This document shows, piece after piece, positions 12,662-34,700 of a stretch of 64,000 nucleotides of DNA (its first letter is position 1; every line of letters starts with the position of its first letter). Origin of the DNA: Eulemur rufifrons. Its lineage: Eukaryota > Chordata > Mammalia > Primates > Lemuridae. Location of the stretch: assembly GCF_041146395.1 (NCBI RefSeq), contig NC_090984.1:88811114-88875113 (forward strand), written 5' to 3'. The position numbers and the translations under genes are program-made. The notes beneath the pieces are model-generated. The model was not told the DNA's origin and did no database searches. It saw only the letters and a program-made list of their open reading frames with translations.

Positions 12662-12885
12662 CAAGGCTGGGTTTCTCAGCCTAAGCATTTTTGACATTTT
12701 GGGCTGGAGATTTTTTGTTGCAGGGGTGATCCTGTGCATTGTAGGATGTTTAGCAGCTTCCCTAGCCTCTGCCCACGAGATGCCAGTAGCAGCTCTCCCA
12801 GTTGTAACACTAAAAATATTTCTAGACACTGCCAAATATCCCCTTGGGGGCAATCAACCCCATCTGAAACTGAGATCGATTTTGT
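12662..12885 (-). mobile_element. MER20-like hAT MITE
   Basis: Reverse-oriented MER20-like copy: 'ggctgggtttctcagcctaa', 'ctgtgcattgtaggatgttt', 'agcagcttccctagcctctg', 'ccagtagcagctctcccag'. The open frames across it are incidental. Confidence 0.85.
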
Positions 12886-13641
12886 CTTAATTTTGTTGAT
12901 CAAGACAAAAATATAATTATTATAGATTAATTTATTTAGTGAACAGAGTCTTCCAAGATTGTGCTTAGTTTTAGGGGGCAACAAACAAGATGAGGATCCC
13001 AGCCCACAGAGGATTAGAGTCTTAGGCAAACACAATTAAGTCCAAAGGTTAGTGCTGAAGTTAGCAGCGTCTGAATCTTAGGATACCTGTAGGCGTAGGA
13101 GCTGGGCTTTGCAGCACAGAGAGTATCCCAGCAACAGCTATAAGTATTCCTAGTCAAAAAAGCTGAGTGGATCTGTCTCAGGCTATTAAGTGTTAATAAT
13201 CCATCTCCTTTACATGCTGCTTATAGAGAGGGCATTGTTTTACTCAAAGACTGGAAGACTAAAATAATGAGCTTGCAAATCATTGTTGTGAGGGCTACAA
13301 TTCCAGATGTTATTCAAAGAGCCTGTAAAACAAAATATCATAGTAATTACCAGAGTAAAATTTAAAAGTAACTAAGTTTTAATTTTACCTGATACATTAA
13401 TCACTAGAAAAAGATTCTGAATTCTGGCATTTTGTATGCTAGACATAAGTGACATTTATAGCAATATACATTTGCAAATATGAGGTATAGTAACTTTATA
13501 TTTAGCCACAGTGTACTACTTTAGAAAAATGGAAATTAGCTTATATATAATTTGGACATTGGTTTTCACATAATTTAGAGGAAACATCACTATGGACAAT
13601 CATTACTTTAAAAAGACAGCCCTTAAACGTCATGGAAGAAG

Positions 13642-24342
<10,701 letters not shown>

Positions 24343-24540
24343 CCTTGGACACAACCACTGCCCCACAGCCCTCGCCTCAAGTCCAGATCCTGCCCTGGTT
24401 TTCCGCGGGAGAGGGCGGGCCGCGAGGCAGCCCCCCCAGGAGGCGGGGCCTCGGAGCCTAGACCAGGAAGCGGGGGCGGGACTTCGGGGCTGTAGCCGGG
24501 GTTACTAGGAGGCGGAGCCGCTCGGAGCCTTGTGGCCCGG

Positions 24541-24570
24541 ATGTCCGGGAGCTGCGGCTGGATCCGCTGA
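24541..24570 (+). other. Upstream ORF in JKAMP leader (9 codons)
   Basis: ATG TCC GGG AGC TGC GGC TGG ATC CGC TGA: a nine-residue frame ending 36 bases before the JKAMP start codon. If transcription starts upstream of 24,541 it would be translated first and reduce initiation at JKAMP. Whether the mRNA includes it is inferred, not seen. Confidence 0.5.
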
Positions 24571-24606
24571 TCCTGGAGCTTCTCCGGAGAAACTTACAGG
24601 CGGCCA

Positions 24607-24610
24607 ATGG
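24607..24610 (+). CDS. JKAMP: JKAMP coding exon 1 (ATG G)
   Basis: Only four coding bases, ATGG, followed at once by the donor GTGAGTGG. The codon for Ala2 is split: G here, CT in exon 2. The ATG has C at -3 and G at +4, a middling context. It was chosen because it joins in frame to the family N terminus, MAVDIQPACLGLYCG. Confidence 0.9.
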
Positions 24611-25721
24611 GTGAGTGGTCGCCGAGATGCGAGAGGCGCTTGTCTTAGTCCCCGCTTCTTCCACACACAGCCGACTCCGGGCTCGGCTCCGGGCGGCGGC
24701 CTTCGGGTAGCGGCGCATGCTCGCTCCTGCTCTCGTCCACCCTCGGGCAGGGCCGGGACTCCTCCCGGGGTGGGTGGTCGCTGCTCCTGGCAGGCTGCAG
24801 AGAGAAAGCGCGCAGTGTGCGGGAGGGCGAGGCCAGGTCTTTATTGTTCTTGTGTTTGAAATGTCACTTCAGTCCCTTTGTTTAATATGGAGGAAACACA
24901 TGCATCAGGGTTGACTTCAAAATTAAAAGCGCGGGCGATAGTGCAGAAAACCAGTAAAGGAAGCAAAGGCGAATTGCTGCATAACTTATTGTCTCCTGCC
25001 TCAACCTCAAGCTAAGTTTACAGGGCTCCTCACAAAGGGGCAAGACCGTTGCAAAAAAAAAAAAAAAAAAATCTTAAAATTTTAGTTATCTTTCACTAAA
25101 GGAAATGAAAGGGGAAATTGAACAAACACTTGAGGCCAGGATTTTCTTTGGTGGATGATGAGCTGTTGCTTTCAGTTTATTATACTGGTTTTCAGGCCTT
25201 TTTGAGAAACTTTAGGTTATTTACATTCAAACGTATTTATGAAGCATCTACTAGATATGAAGCCCATACGAAGTCAGAAATTTGTTAAAAGTGAAATTTT
25301 AAATTTAAGGCATTTTAGTCAGTGTACATATATTTTTTCTTAGCAGCATAAGGAGAAAGAAATGAAGTGTACTTGAATTTGATTGTAGACTAGTCTTTTT
25401 TGTGAATTCATGAAGAATTTGGAAAATGATCATTCAAGAATAGTTATAAAATGCATAATTTTCCAAATTAATTCACATTTAGACCATAGTTGTTTAGAGT
25501 TTATTCCACATTAGACTATAGGTTTTTAAAGGGCAGGGACTCTGTCATGTTTCCCTATGTACATTGGTGGCCCCTAACCTGTGAAATCTGACATTTAATA
25601 CATGTTTATTGAATGAATGAATCAATAAATGAAGGGGATCAGGTGTCACTGATGATAAAAAACTTCAATAATTTCTCCCTGTGGATGAGGTCAGAGACAA
25701 TCCTGAGTAGGTCCTGAGGTG

Positions 25722-25753
<32 letters not shown>

Positions 25754-28700
25754 AGAAGAGTTCTTTTTTATTTTCCCTAAACCATGAGATTAGGAGATTA
25801 ATTCTAAGGCAGTGGTTCCTAAATGTTGGTCAGAAACCCAGTGACAGCCTTGATGAAATTTTCACCTGCCCTCAACAGAAAATTATAAAAGCTAGGACAA
25901 TATAGCAGGATTTTTATAAAGCTGAATTTATTTACTGTAAAGGCTTGCCCTCTATTCTGAAATTATGTTCTTTATGCTTTTCTGATGTGAGAATGTGTTC
26001 TTTTATGAACAAAGGTGACAATAGATTGTGTACGTACATGTATGTGCTTAATGTCCTGACTGGGCAAGATAAAAGGTGATGACCTTCTATTGGTATTCTA
26101 ATTTTTTTAAAAAATTTATTTTTGAACTTATAATCAATGAAATTCATAAGTCTACTGTAATCAAGGGGAGTGGCTGGCTGGAGCATTGGAGACAAGCGTT
26201 AGGTTTTAAGTTCTGTGAATGGATTCTGCTCTGCTGGTTGAGGACTTTAACATAAAGAACAGTATTAACTCCAAATTTCCAATATAACTTTCTACAATGT
26301 CATGGTATAAAAAAGAGAAATTGAAATTTAAAAATAAATGCTTCAAGATGTTTGTCTAATATATAGCATTTTAAGATTTGAAACTGTGTTGAGATATTTC
26401 TGCAAAGTGCTTCAGCTATTATTGCATTATTTTTTTTATAATCACAAAAGATGTTACTATACTGGCATTTGTTTTTAAAAAGCTGTCGATATTCAACCAG
26501 CATGCCTTGGACTTTATTGTGGGAAGACCCTATTATTTAAAAATGGCTCAACTGAAATATATGGAGAATGTGGGGTAAGTCTTATGTTTGAATTTCATTT
26601 GTAAAATCTGTTTGCTTTTGAAATATTTTCACGTGTAGAATCTTTATTCTTACATATGCTCAGTAATTTGTAAAAGAATATGGAGGCACTAATAAAAGAC
26701 TTGTATTATCATATTGATGTCTATAATACATTACATCTTTCTTGATAGTCACAGTTATAAAGTATTTTAGAAAACATTTTCAAATTCCTTTTTTAATGAT
26801 TTAGTATAGTGATTTGTATAGTAAGTTAAGAATACAAATACAGGACATTGCAATTCTTCTTATATGATGTTAATGACTAGGTTTTTCATTGAATGTTAGT
26901 CGACTATTTTAGTAATAGTAAAAGAAAGAAAACTTTAAGAACACTGTACAGATATAGCACCTACAAAGTAGGTTTCTTTTTATTTTACTTAAGTATTTAT
27001 GTTTTGTTCATTTCTAAAAGTTACACATGTAAACTTTATAAACTGAAATGAGATGTCTTATAGAATGATTTTTTTTTTGGAGTGTGTCAGTATTCTAAAA
27101 TAGTATCTGTACACAAAATATTGCTTTTCTATATTGTAGGTGTGCCCAAGAGGACAAAGAACAAATGCACAGAAATATTGTCAACCTTGCACAGAGTCTC
27201 CAGAACTTTATGATTGGCTTTATCTTGGATTTATGGCTATGCTTCCTCTTGTTTTACATTGGTTCTTCATTGAATGGTACTCGGGGAAAAAGAGGTTAGC
27301 ACATTCTATAAATATATCTGGATGGGCTGATGTTGGAATAATTATAATTTAGAAGACCTTATCAAGTAATTATGCTTTTTCTGTTGTGTTAAAGGTGGTA
27401 AACCTATTTTTCCTTTATATTCTGATCACTTTTTACTGTGACAAGAAAACTTAATGATAGGGTGTGCCTTAGTAATTATTAAGGGGACTGTCCTCTGTCT
27501 ATTTTACTCTAAATGATCTTGAAGGAGTTTTTTTTTTTTAATTTCTCAATTATAATCCTTATTGGTTTTCTACAAAAATATGATTACAAGCTGTTTTTTG
27601 TTATGGAACAAATATTTGTAATTTAGTACTAATAATCTAGTATATTGTAGTTAAAATGATATAGCTGTAACCTAATTATGAAAATTCATACTAACACATT
27701 AAGTCAACACATTTACTGAGCACTGTCTTATGTTTGGAAGATTGGGGGGAGGAGATACAAAAGTAACTGACATGGCTTATAGTCATAATCTTGTGGAGAA
27801 GACAAATATATACATCATTAATTATAAATCAGTCTTAAAAGTATAGTGGAAGCATTATAAACAAAATTCCCTGAGTCACAAAGAATTGAGAGATAATTGT
27901 TCCTGATGAGATCTGAAAGACTTCAAAATAAGAACATTTTCGGCAGAGGAAATAGCATGATCAATGGCATGGAAGTATGTAATGTGTGATCTGGGTTGGG
28001 TAGGAAGGGACATAGTCTGGAGTGGTCGAAGTGTGGGTTGCAGTAAAAGAAAGGTAATATAAAGAATATTGGGAAAGGTAAGCTGAGGCCAGAAGGCAAA
28101 TGTTCTTGATCAGGATGTGAACTTTATTCTGCTCAGATCAGGGAGCCAAATTCTACTTTAGTACATTTCAGCCATACTGATTTTCTTTTAGTTCATCTAA
28201 TTTCTCAGGATCTTTCCTACTTCAGGTCCTTTCCCTCTCTCCAAACTCTTTTTGCTGCCTGAATTTCTCCCTTCTCCATCTGACTGCACTTTTTACCTAG
28301 CTACCTTCTTTAACTTCAGATTTTAGTTTAACTGTCACCTACTTAGAGAGGCCTTCCCTGTCCCAATCTAAAGTAAGTCCGTCTCCCTTATTTTTCTTTT
28401 TTAATAGCATTCCTCATTTTGTTGTTGTTTTCTCTTTAGCACTTTACATTCCCCCTGCCCCTGATTATAAGCTCCACACTGGCAGTGGCCATCTCTGTCA
28501 TTGTCCTCCATGGAATCTCCAGAGCCTTGCACAGCAGCTGGCACATGATAGATGCTTACTATTTGCAGAGTGAATCATTTATTGGTAAAGGTTTTGGTGT
28601 GGGGAAGTAGCATCATTGGATGTATATTTTAGGAAGATAACTTCTGTGGAGGGTAGATTAGAGGTGAAATATATGAGAAGACTGTTGTCAAAGAAATAGT

Positions 28701-31700
28701 GATGGGCAGACTATACAATAGTGGGAATGGAAATAGAAGGGTCATATAGAAATAGAATCAGCAGTTTTGTGGATCCCCCTAATAAAGCCAGGGAAGGCTT
28801 TATTTACGCTGGGAAGGCTTTCATTATTTTTCAGAAGGATTTATAAAAAGACTTTTAAAATAGCAGCTCTCAGCATGCTTTTAATTTCTGTTATGGAATG
28901 ATGAAAGATGAGGGTGAGATGTGATAAACTTAAAGCTAAAATAGAATGTTTGCTCAGTTAATTGTCTAGAACTTCTCAGCCCAAAATAGAGAAGAGATGG
29001 GGAACAATGCACCAAATGCATTTGAATTGAAATATCAGATACATTTTGGGGGAGAGACTTAGAGCAGAGAGTAGAGGTTGGTTTGAGGGTAGAAGAGAGG
29101 AGGGACCACTGCTCAGGCAGGCAAGGAGGTGGGTTTAAAAAGAGGGAGTTTGTACAACTATGCTTTGCCTTGGAAGTTGGTAGCAAGGAACACAAGAGCC
29201 ATCACTTGCATTTTCCTGAGACATTGCACTTACAGTCAGGAATGATTTAGACTGGAAGAATCTTAAGAAGTGTTCATAAAACCTGGGGATAGCCCCAGAG
29301 CTGAACTGGAAGGATCCACAGATGTGTGAAATGTGTTTTGAGGTGGAGGGCGATGCATGTCCGCATGTGTGGGGCCGCAAGGGAATTAGTAATTTAGCAT
29401 GGCCAGGAGGTGTAGGAGGTGATGCTGGTGAGGAATATTTTTCCAGAAAGGCAGAATGGACTTAGAAGTAGTTTAATAAGGGGAGCTTTAGAATCAGATT
29501 TCATTTTATAAAAGATCATGTGGCTGATGACATAGATTGAAAGAGAGCATGATGAGAAGAGACTAGTAAGTTTACTATAGTCATGGCAAGAAATAATGAG
29601 GTTGGGATTTTGCCTCTAAAAATATAAATTCTACAAGGAAGCAAAATACCAGATTACATATTATGAACATATAAATGTTTATGTATTCGGTGTTTTCATC
29701 TTTGCAAAATGGCACAGGAGTTCTGCTTCCAATGTGAGCTAATTAGGAGCTCCAGGTGAGCCACTTGCATGAAGTAACTAAAGTCTGGGAAAGACTTATT
29801 ATTTGAGAAGTTGCCAGTCCCACTGGAGGCAGCAGGGATTTCTAAGAAATGTTCTCCGTCAGAAAACAAACAAACCCACCCTGAGGTGGATCAGAGTGAC
29901 AAAGTAGGCAATTGGGAGGTTAATTGCTGATAGCAGCAGTGCTATCTGGAGACTGAATCCTGGGCAGCCTGTGCTAAGCCTAGCCCTAGACCCTCGGGGG
30001 CTTGAAGCCCCGGTAGTGGTGGCCATGACTGCTGGGAGAAGCAGCAAATCTTTGCTAGAAAGCTTCCCTATTCTCAGTTCAGGCCTATCACAACAAACAA
30101 TATATTTACACTCCCAAAGAACTACAGATAATGAACTTTAACCTACCAGAATATATAACTACTGCCCATAAAGAAATAAAGGATGTAGTCACAAAGCTGT
30201 CCAGTCAATAAGAGATTATTAGGAATAAACAGACAGATTTGGTGGGGGGGAAAAAAGGGAACTTTTAGAAATGAAAATTTATACTTGCCAAAATAAAAAA
30301 TGGTAGTCAACAGATTAAACAGTTGAAAATAGAATTATTGAACTAGAAAAAACTACATATAAAGAAATAATGGCATGTATCACTGAGAAAGGAGAAGATG
30401 GAAAATATGAAATATGTTAAGAGACGCCAAGCATAAAATGAGAAGCTGTATGTATTTGTAATACCTACTGGGACTCCTCCTAGGTTCGATTAAACATTCA
30501 GACTCATGAGACTACCACAGGTCATGCTACTTGGCAGCAACTCAGCTTACCAGGAGGGTAGCATGACACATTACTTGTCAGCAATAGCTTTTGAAGCACA
30601 TCAGCTCAGGTGGAAGGAGATGAGACCCACATTGGATGGGTGTGGGAGTTGGCCAGGCTTAAAGTCTTATGCCCCAGAAGAGCCAGTTTCTCTTGTAACA
30701 ACTCTAGAAGCGTAGCTTCTGGAATCCTGCAAGGGACATGCCAATCATGAGAATCACTGAACTCAGGAAAGCCAAACCACAGTGTCTTCATCAGGTATTC
30801 ATAGTTCATTTATAGTTCTGCCCAGTCCAGATGTAATTTATCAATTAGGGATCATTTGTATTAAGTGCAGTGTTGCCTAGCATTCAAAAATGAGTAAAAC
30901 TAAAGAGTAGTTTTGAAGCATAAATACAATTGGGGTAAAAACTGTTTAGAAAAAGAGATAAAAGCAATTTAGTATATGGTTACCACCAGGGCAGAGATAG
31001 AGGTATGGAAGGGAGGAACAGAGAAGTAAATTGTTGACTATGTTCTAGTTATTGGGTTTGGTGAGCTTACAATGTTTGATGTATTATTATACTTTACAAT
31101 GAATGTATGTTACATATCATCTTTCATGTATTTTTTATATTAGGATAATTGGAAATTTAATAACAATTTGGCAAGATACTAAAGATGTAAGGTAGATCTG
31201 ATTTCTGCTCTTATGTTAGATAATACTGTTATCTGGATGAGTATTATCCCTTTTTAAAAAATAAGTTTATACTTTTATGAGTAGTTCTTATATATGTTTG
31301 GCTTTTCTAATCTATTTAGAAGATTTTTTAGTTTCAAGATTTTTCAGTTAAAATTTTTTTTGAGAACCCATATCTTGAAACATATATATGTTTTATTAAA
31401 GTCATTTAAAGATATAAATTTTTCTGGTAATCGTGCCTCTGTTCTTTTGTTCCTCTAGTTCCAGTGCACTTTTCCAGCACATCACTGCATTATTTGAATG
31501 CAGTATGGCAGCTATTATCACCTTACTTGTGAGTGATCCAGTCGGAGTTCTTTATATCCATTCATGTCGAGTATTGATGCTTTCTGATTGGTACACGATG
31601 CTTTACAACCCAAGTCCAGATTACGTTACCACAGTGCACTGTACTCATGAAGCTGTCTATCCACTGTAAGTATTTATTTAGACTTAAGATCATTTTTTAA

Positions 31701-34700
31701 AAACTCTTAGGATTATTTATAGATTTCATGGACTTTGGAGACAAAAACAGACTTGGGTTTGAATCCCAGGTCTGCCAGCTGCTATTATTTTGAGCATGTT
31801 AACAGCCTCTTGTAACCTCAGTTTTCCCATTGGTAAAATGGGTATAATGATACCTTATAAAATGTCGTGAGGATTAAGTGAATCCACACATCATCAGATA
31901 CCATGTGCAGTGCCTTACATACAGGAGGTACTTTATTGTAGCTGGCATTAGAGTGCTTGGGTTAGTATTCTTTCTGGTTTTTTTTCCTCAACTAAGTGTA
32001 ATTTCTATAAGAATATTTTGTTAAAAATATCAAATTCATAAGATTCTGGATATTATTATCTCAGAGTGTTTCATTTTTAGAAATTCTGTAAATTGTTGGT
32101 GTTCATTTTAATGTGTTTTTCTTGTTAAAGGTATGAAAGAAAAGTCTGGTATTTATGTTCTCATAGTTGTAGCCAGTTTCTATTACATAATATGCTCAAT
32201 GAAATTAGTCCTTTTTGAGCAAGTTCATCATGGTAAAGCATCAAAAACATACATATGCATATATGTAAAAATATAATTTTCAAAAACAAGATCTGGATAT
32301 GGAGATATAAAAATCTTCTTTTCTACCTGCCAGCCATTAAGTCCTGCAATTATTTTTTATATAACTATATTTTATATGTAAAAGACTGTATTAAAGACTG
32401 ATAGTGTCCTCTTTGTTGGTTCATAGAGCTGTAATCCTCAGCTTCCATTACTCCACTGTCATATGCTCCCTGGGGACCTGTAGAACTTAAACTGGTCCTA
32501 TTTATTAATAGAAAACTTAAGTGAATGGGATATCATATTTAAATAAGTTATGTAGTCATTTTATGTGAAACAAAATCAGATTCATCTTTGGATAGTCACA
32601 TTTATATTGTTTATTGTAGTGTTTGTAAAGCCTATAGTGGGAGGGTAAAAAAAATATAAGATTAGAAGAGTGATAGCAAATAGGTGCTCCCAGCCGTCAT
32701 TCTGCACCCAGAATAGCCACATCTAATTTCTTAGAGCACTTGTTCTTGCCGAGGTGGGTGTCACTTCAGAATCTTGTCCACAGCCCTCTTGGTCAGTCAG
32801 AATCATCACACAACTTCATTGATTAGGACATTTTCCATCGATTCACTGTCTGTGAATTAAGTAGTTCTTTTTTTTCTTGGCAATTTTACCAATAGTTATT
32901 GTAGAATAGCTTGCCTGCCTTGTTTTATTAATTATAAAGATAATGATTTTTTAAAATTATGAGATATTATGGTATCTTATAGCATTGGGTTTATACATAT
33001 TATTTACTTTATTTAACCATTCTAAACTTAAATATATGGCCAGACTGAGCTATCAAAATTCATAGTAATTTTTTTCTTTTGCAAGTCAACAAAAAGTAAT
33101 GGCACAGAATTACCAGAAATGAAGTCTGTTTTTCCCAGTAGAGTATATAATCTAGTTCCTTAAAAATTGAAAAATATCATGGTACTTTACTGATAATTAT
33201 AGTTTTGAGGGTAAACTCATGTGGATGAGGCATGGAAAAACATGTAAGCTTCTGTCTTTATAACTTACTATTAATACAAAAAATAACTTTTACATTATTA
33301 AACTTTAAGGATGAGTTATTAACAGTGAGAAGTTATTACTGTTGTAGCAAAAATTAGCTTTAGCTTGTTAGAGTTATCCTATCCCAATGTGTTGGGGGGT
33401 GGATTGAAAAGGAGAAAAGAGTAGAAGATGAGGTCTTCTGGTAGAGAGCAGGGGTGGGAAACAGTTATCCACTTCCAGAGATTAGTTTCCTAGTTCATTA
33501 GGAGAGGTAACACATGACGGTTTCCTCCTGAGTAAGATAGTAATCTTTTTGGAGCTCTCAAGGAACTACAAGTTGTGGGAATGAACTATGAGTTGTGGGA
33601 CTGGACAGATTTCATTTTCTGCTGATGTTGGTAGCAGGTGGCATAACAAGACAAAAAACTCATCACCCAAGAGGTCAAACATGTACTAATGCATTAGAGT
33701 ATAGGACTGGACGTAAAAGCATCATAAGAGCACAGGAATACAGTATCATTGTGCTGTGTGGGAGGAAGCACATGGTTGGAAATCGGAAATGACTCCTGTA
33801 CTTCCTAAGGCTTTCCCCTGTATAGAGAGAGGATGTGAGTAGTAAGATAGTAAAAATGACATGAAAATACTGATGAAAAAGAAGTTACAGAAAAGCTGTA
33901 GAAGTTGCAGAAAATACTTATGAAAAAGAAAAAGTTCTGTATATATTGAAATCCCATTCAAAATATAATGCTAGAAACTATAGTCTGGTGACAGCTCTTT
34001 TTACAACTTTTTTTTTTTCTGATTATAAAAATTACATTTAAAAAAAAGAATTACATTACAGGACATTTCTTTTTCGTTTGGTTTTTTTTTTTTTTTTTAG
34101 AGACAGTGTTACATTCTGTTAACCCAGGTTGAAGTGCAGTGGCAGGGTCATAGCTCACTGTAACCTTGAACTCTTGGGTTCAAGCAATCCTGCCACTAGA
34201 CTTGCTAGGACTAAAGGTGCATGCCACCATCCCCTGGCTAATTTTTAAAATTTTTTTATAGAGATGCGGTTTCTATATGTTGCCTAGGTGGGTTTTGAAC
34301 CAACCTCCCGCCTCGGCTTCCCAAAATGCTGGTATGAGCCAGTGTAACTAGCCACAGGACATTTCAAAAACATAGAAAAAGCACATGTCAAGTAAAATAA
34401 TCTGTAATTCCATTCCTTGCGATAACCACTGCTAAAAATTTTGTCTTTCTAGTTTTATTTCTGCAAGTGTATATATACAATTTAAACTATTAAGGCTATA
34501 TTATAACATGCCATTTTGTAACCTACTGTTGTCACTTACTGTATTAGGCACAGTTACTTTTGTTGTTAACATCTCTTTCATAACCAGATTTTTAACGGCT
34601 GCATAGTATTCCTGTATGAATGTACTATGAATGTGTGAATGTACTATAGCATGAATGTACTATTATAAAATGTAACCAGTTTTCTATTGTTAAATGTTTT

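Larger units (their letters stand above)
11351..13641. other. Between L3HYPDH stop and GPR135 promoter
   Basis: Holds two MER5-like elements, a MER20-like element, an A-rich stretch (about 12,507-12,535) and unique AT-rich DNA. The 3' UTR of L3HYPDH must lie in the part below 13,642. A minus-strand AATAAA (TTTATT on plus, about 12,930) is one possible end, but weak as evidence. Confidence 0.5.
27295..31458 (+). other. JKAMP intron 3
   Basis: Holds an antisense L2-like piece (about 27,715-27,830), a long sense L2 (28,180-28,590), and a repeat copy at about 30,470-30,830 that is related to one near 60.5 kb. The remainder is unique AT-rich DNA; the frames at 28.9-30.0 kb are not recognisable. 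Confidence 0.65.

Noticed and set aside
24343..24366. L3HYPDH start at 24,366
   Set aside because: The codon there is GTG, not ATG; 24,342 is the first in-frame ATG.
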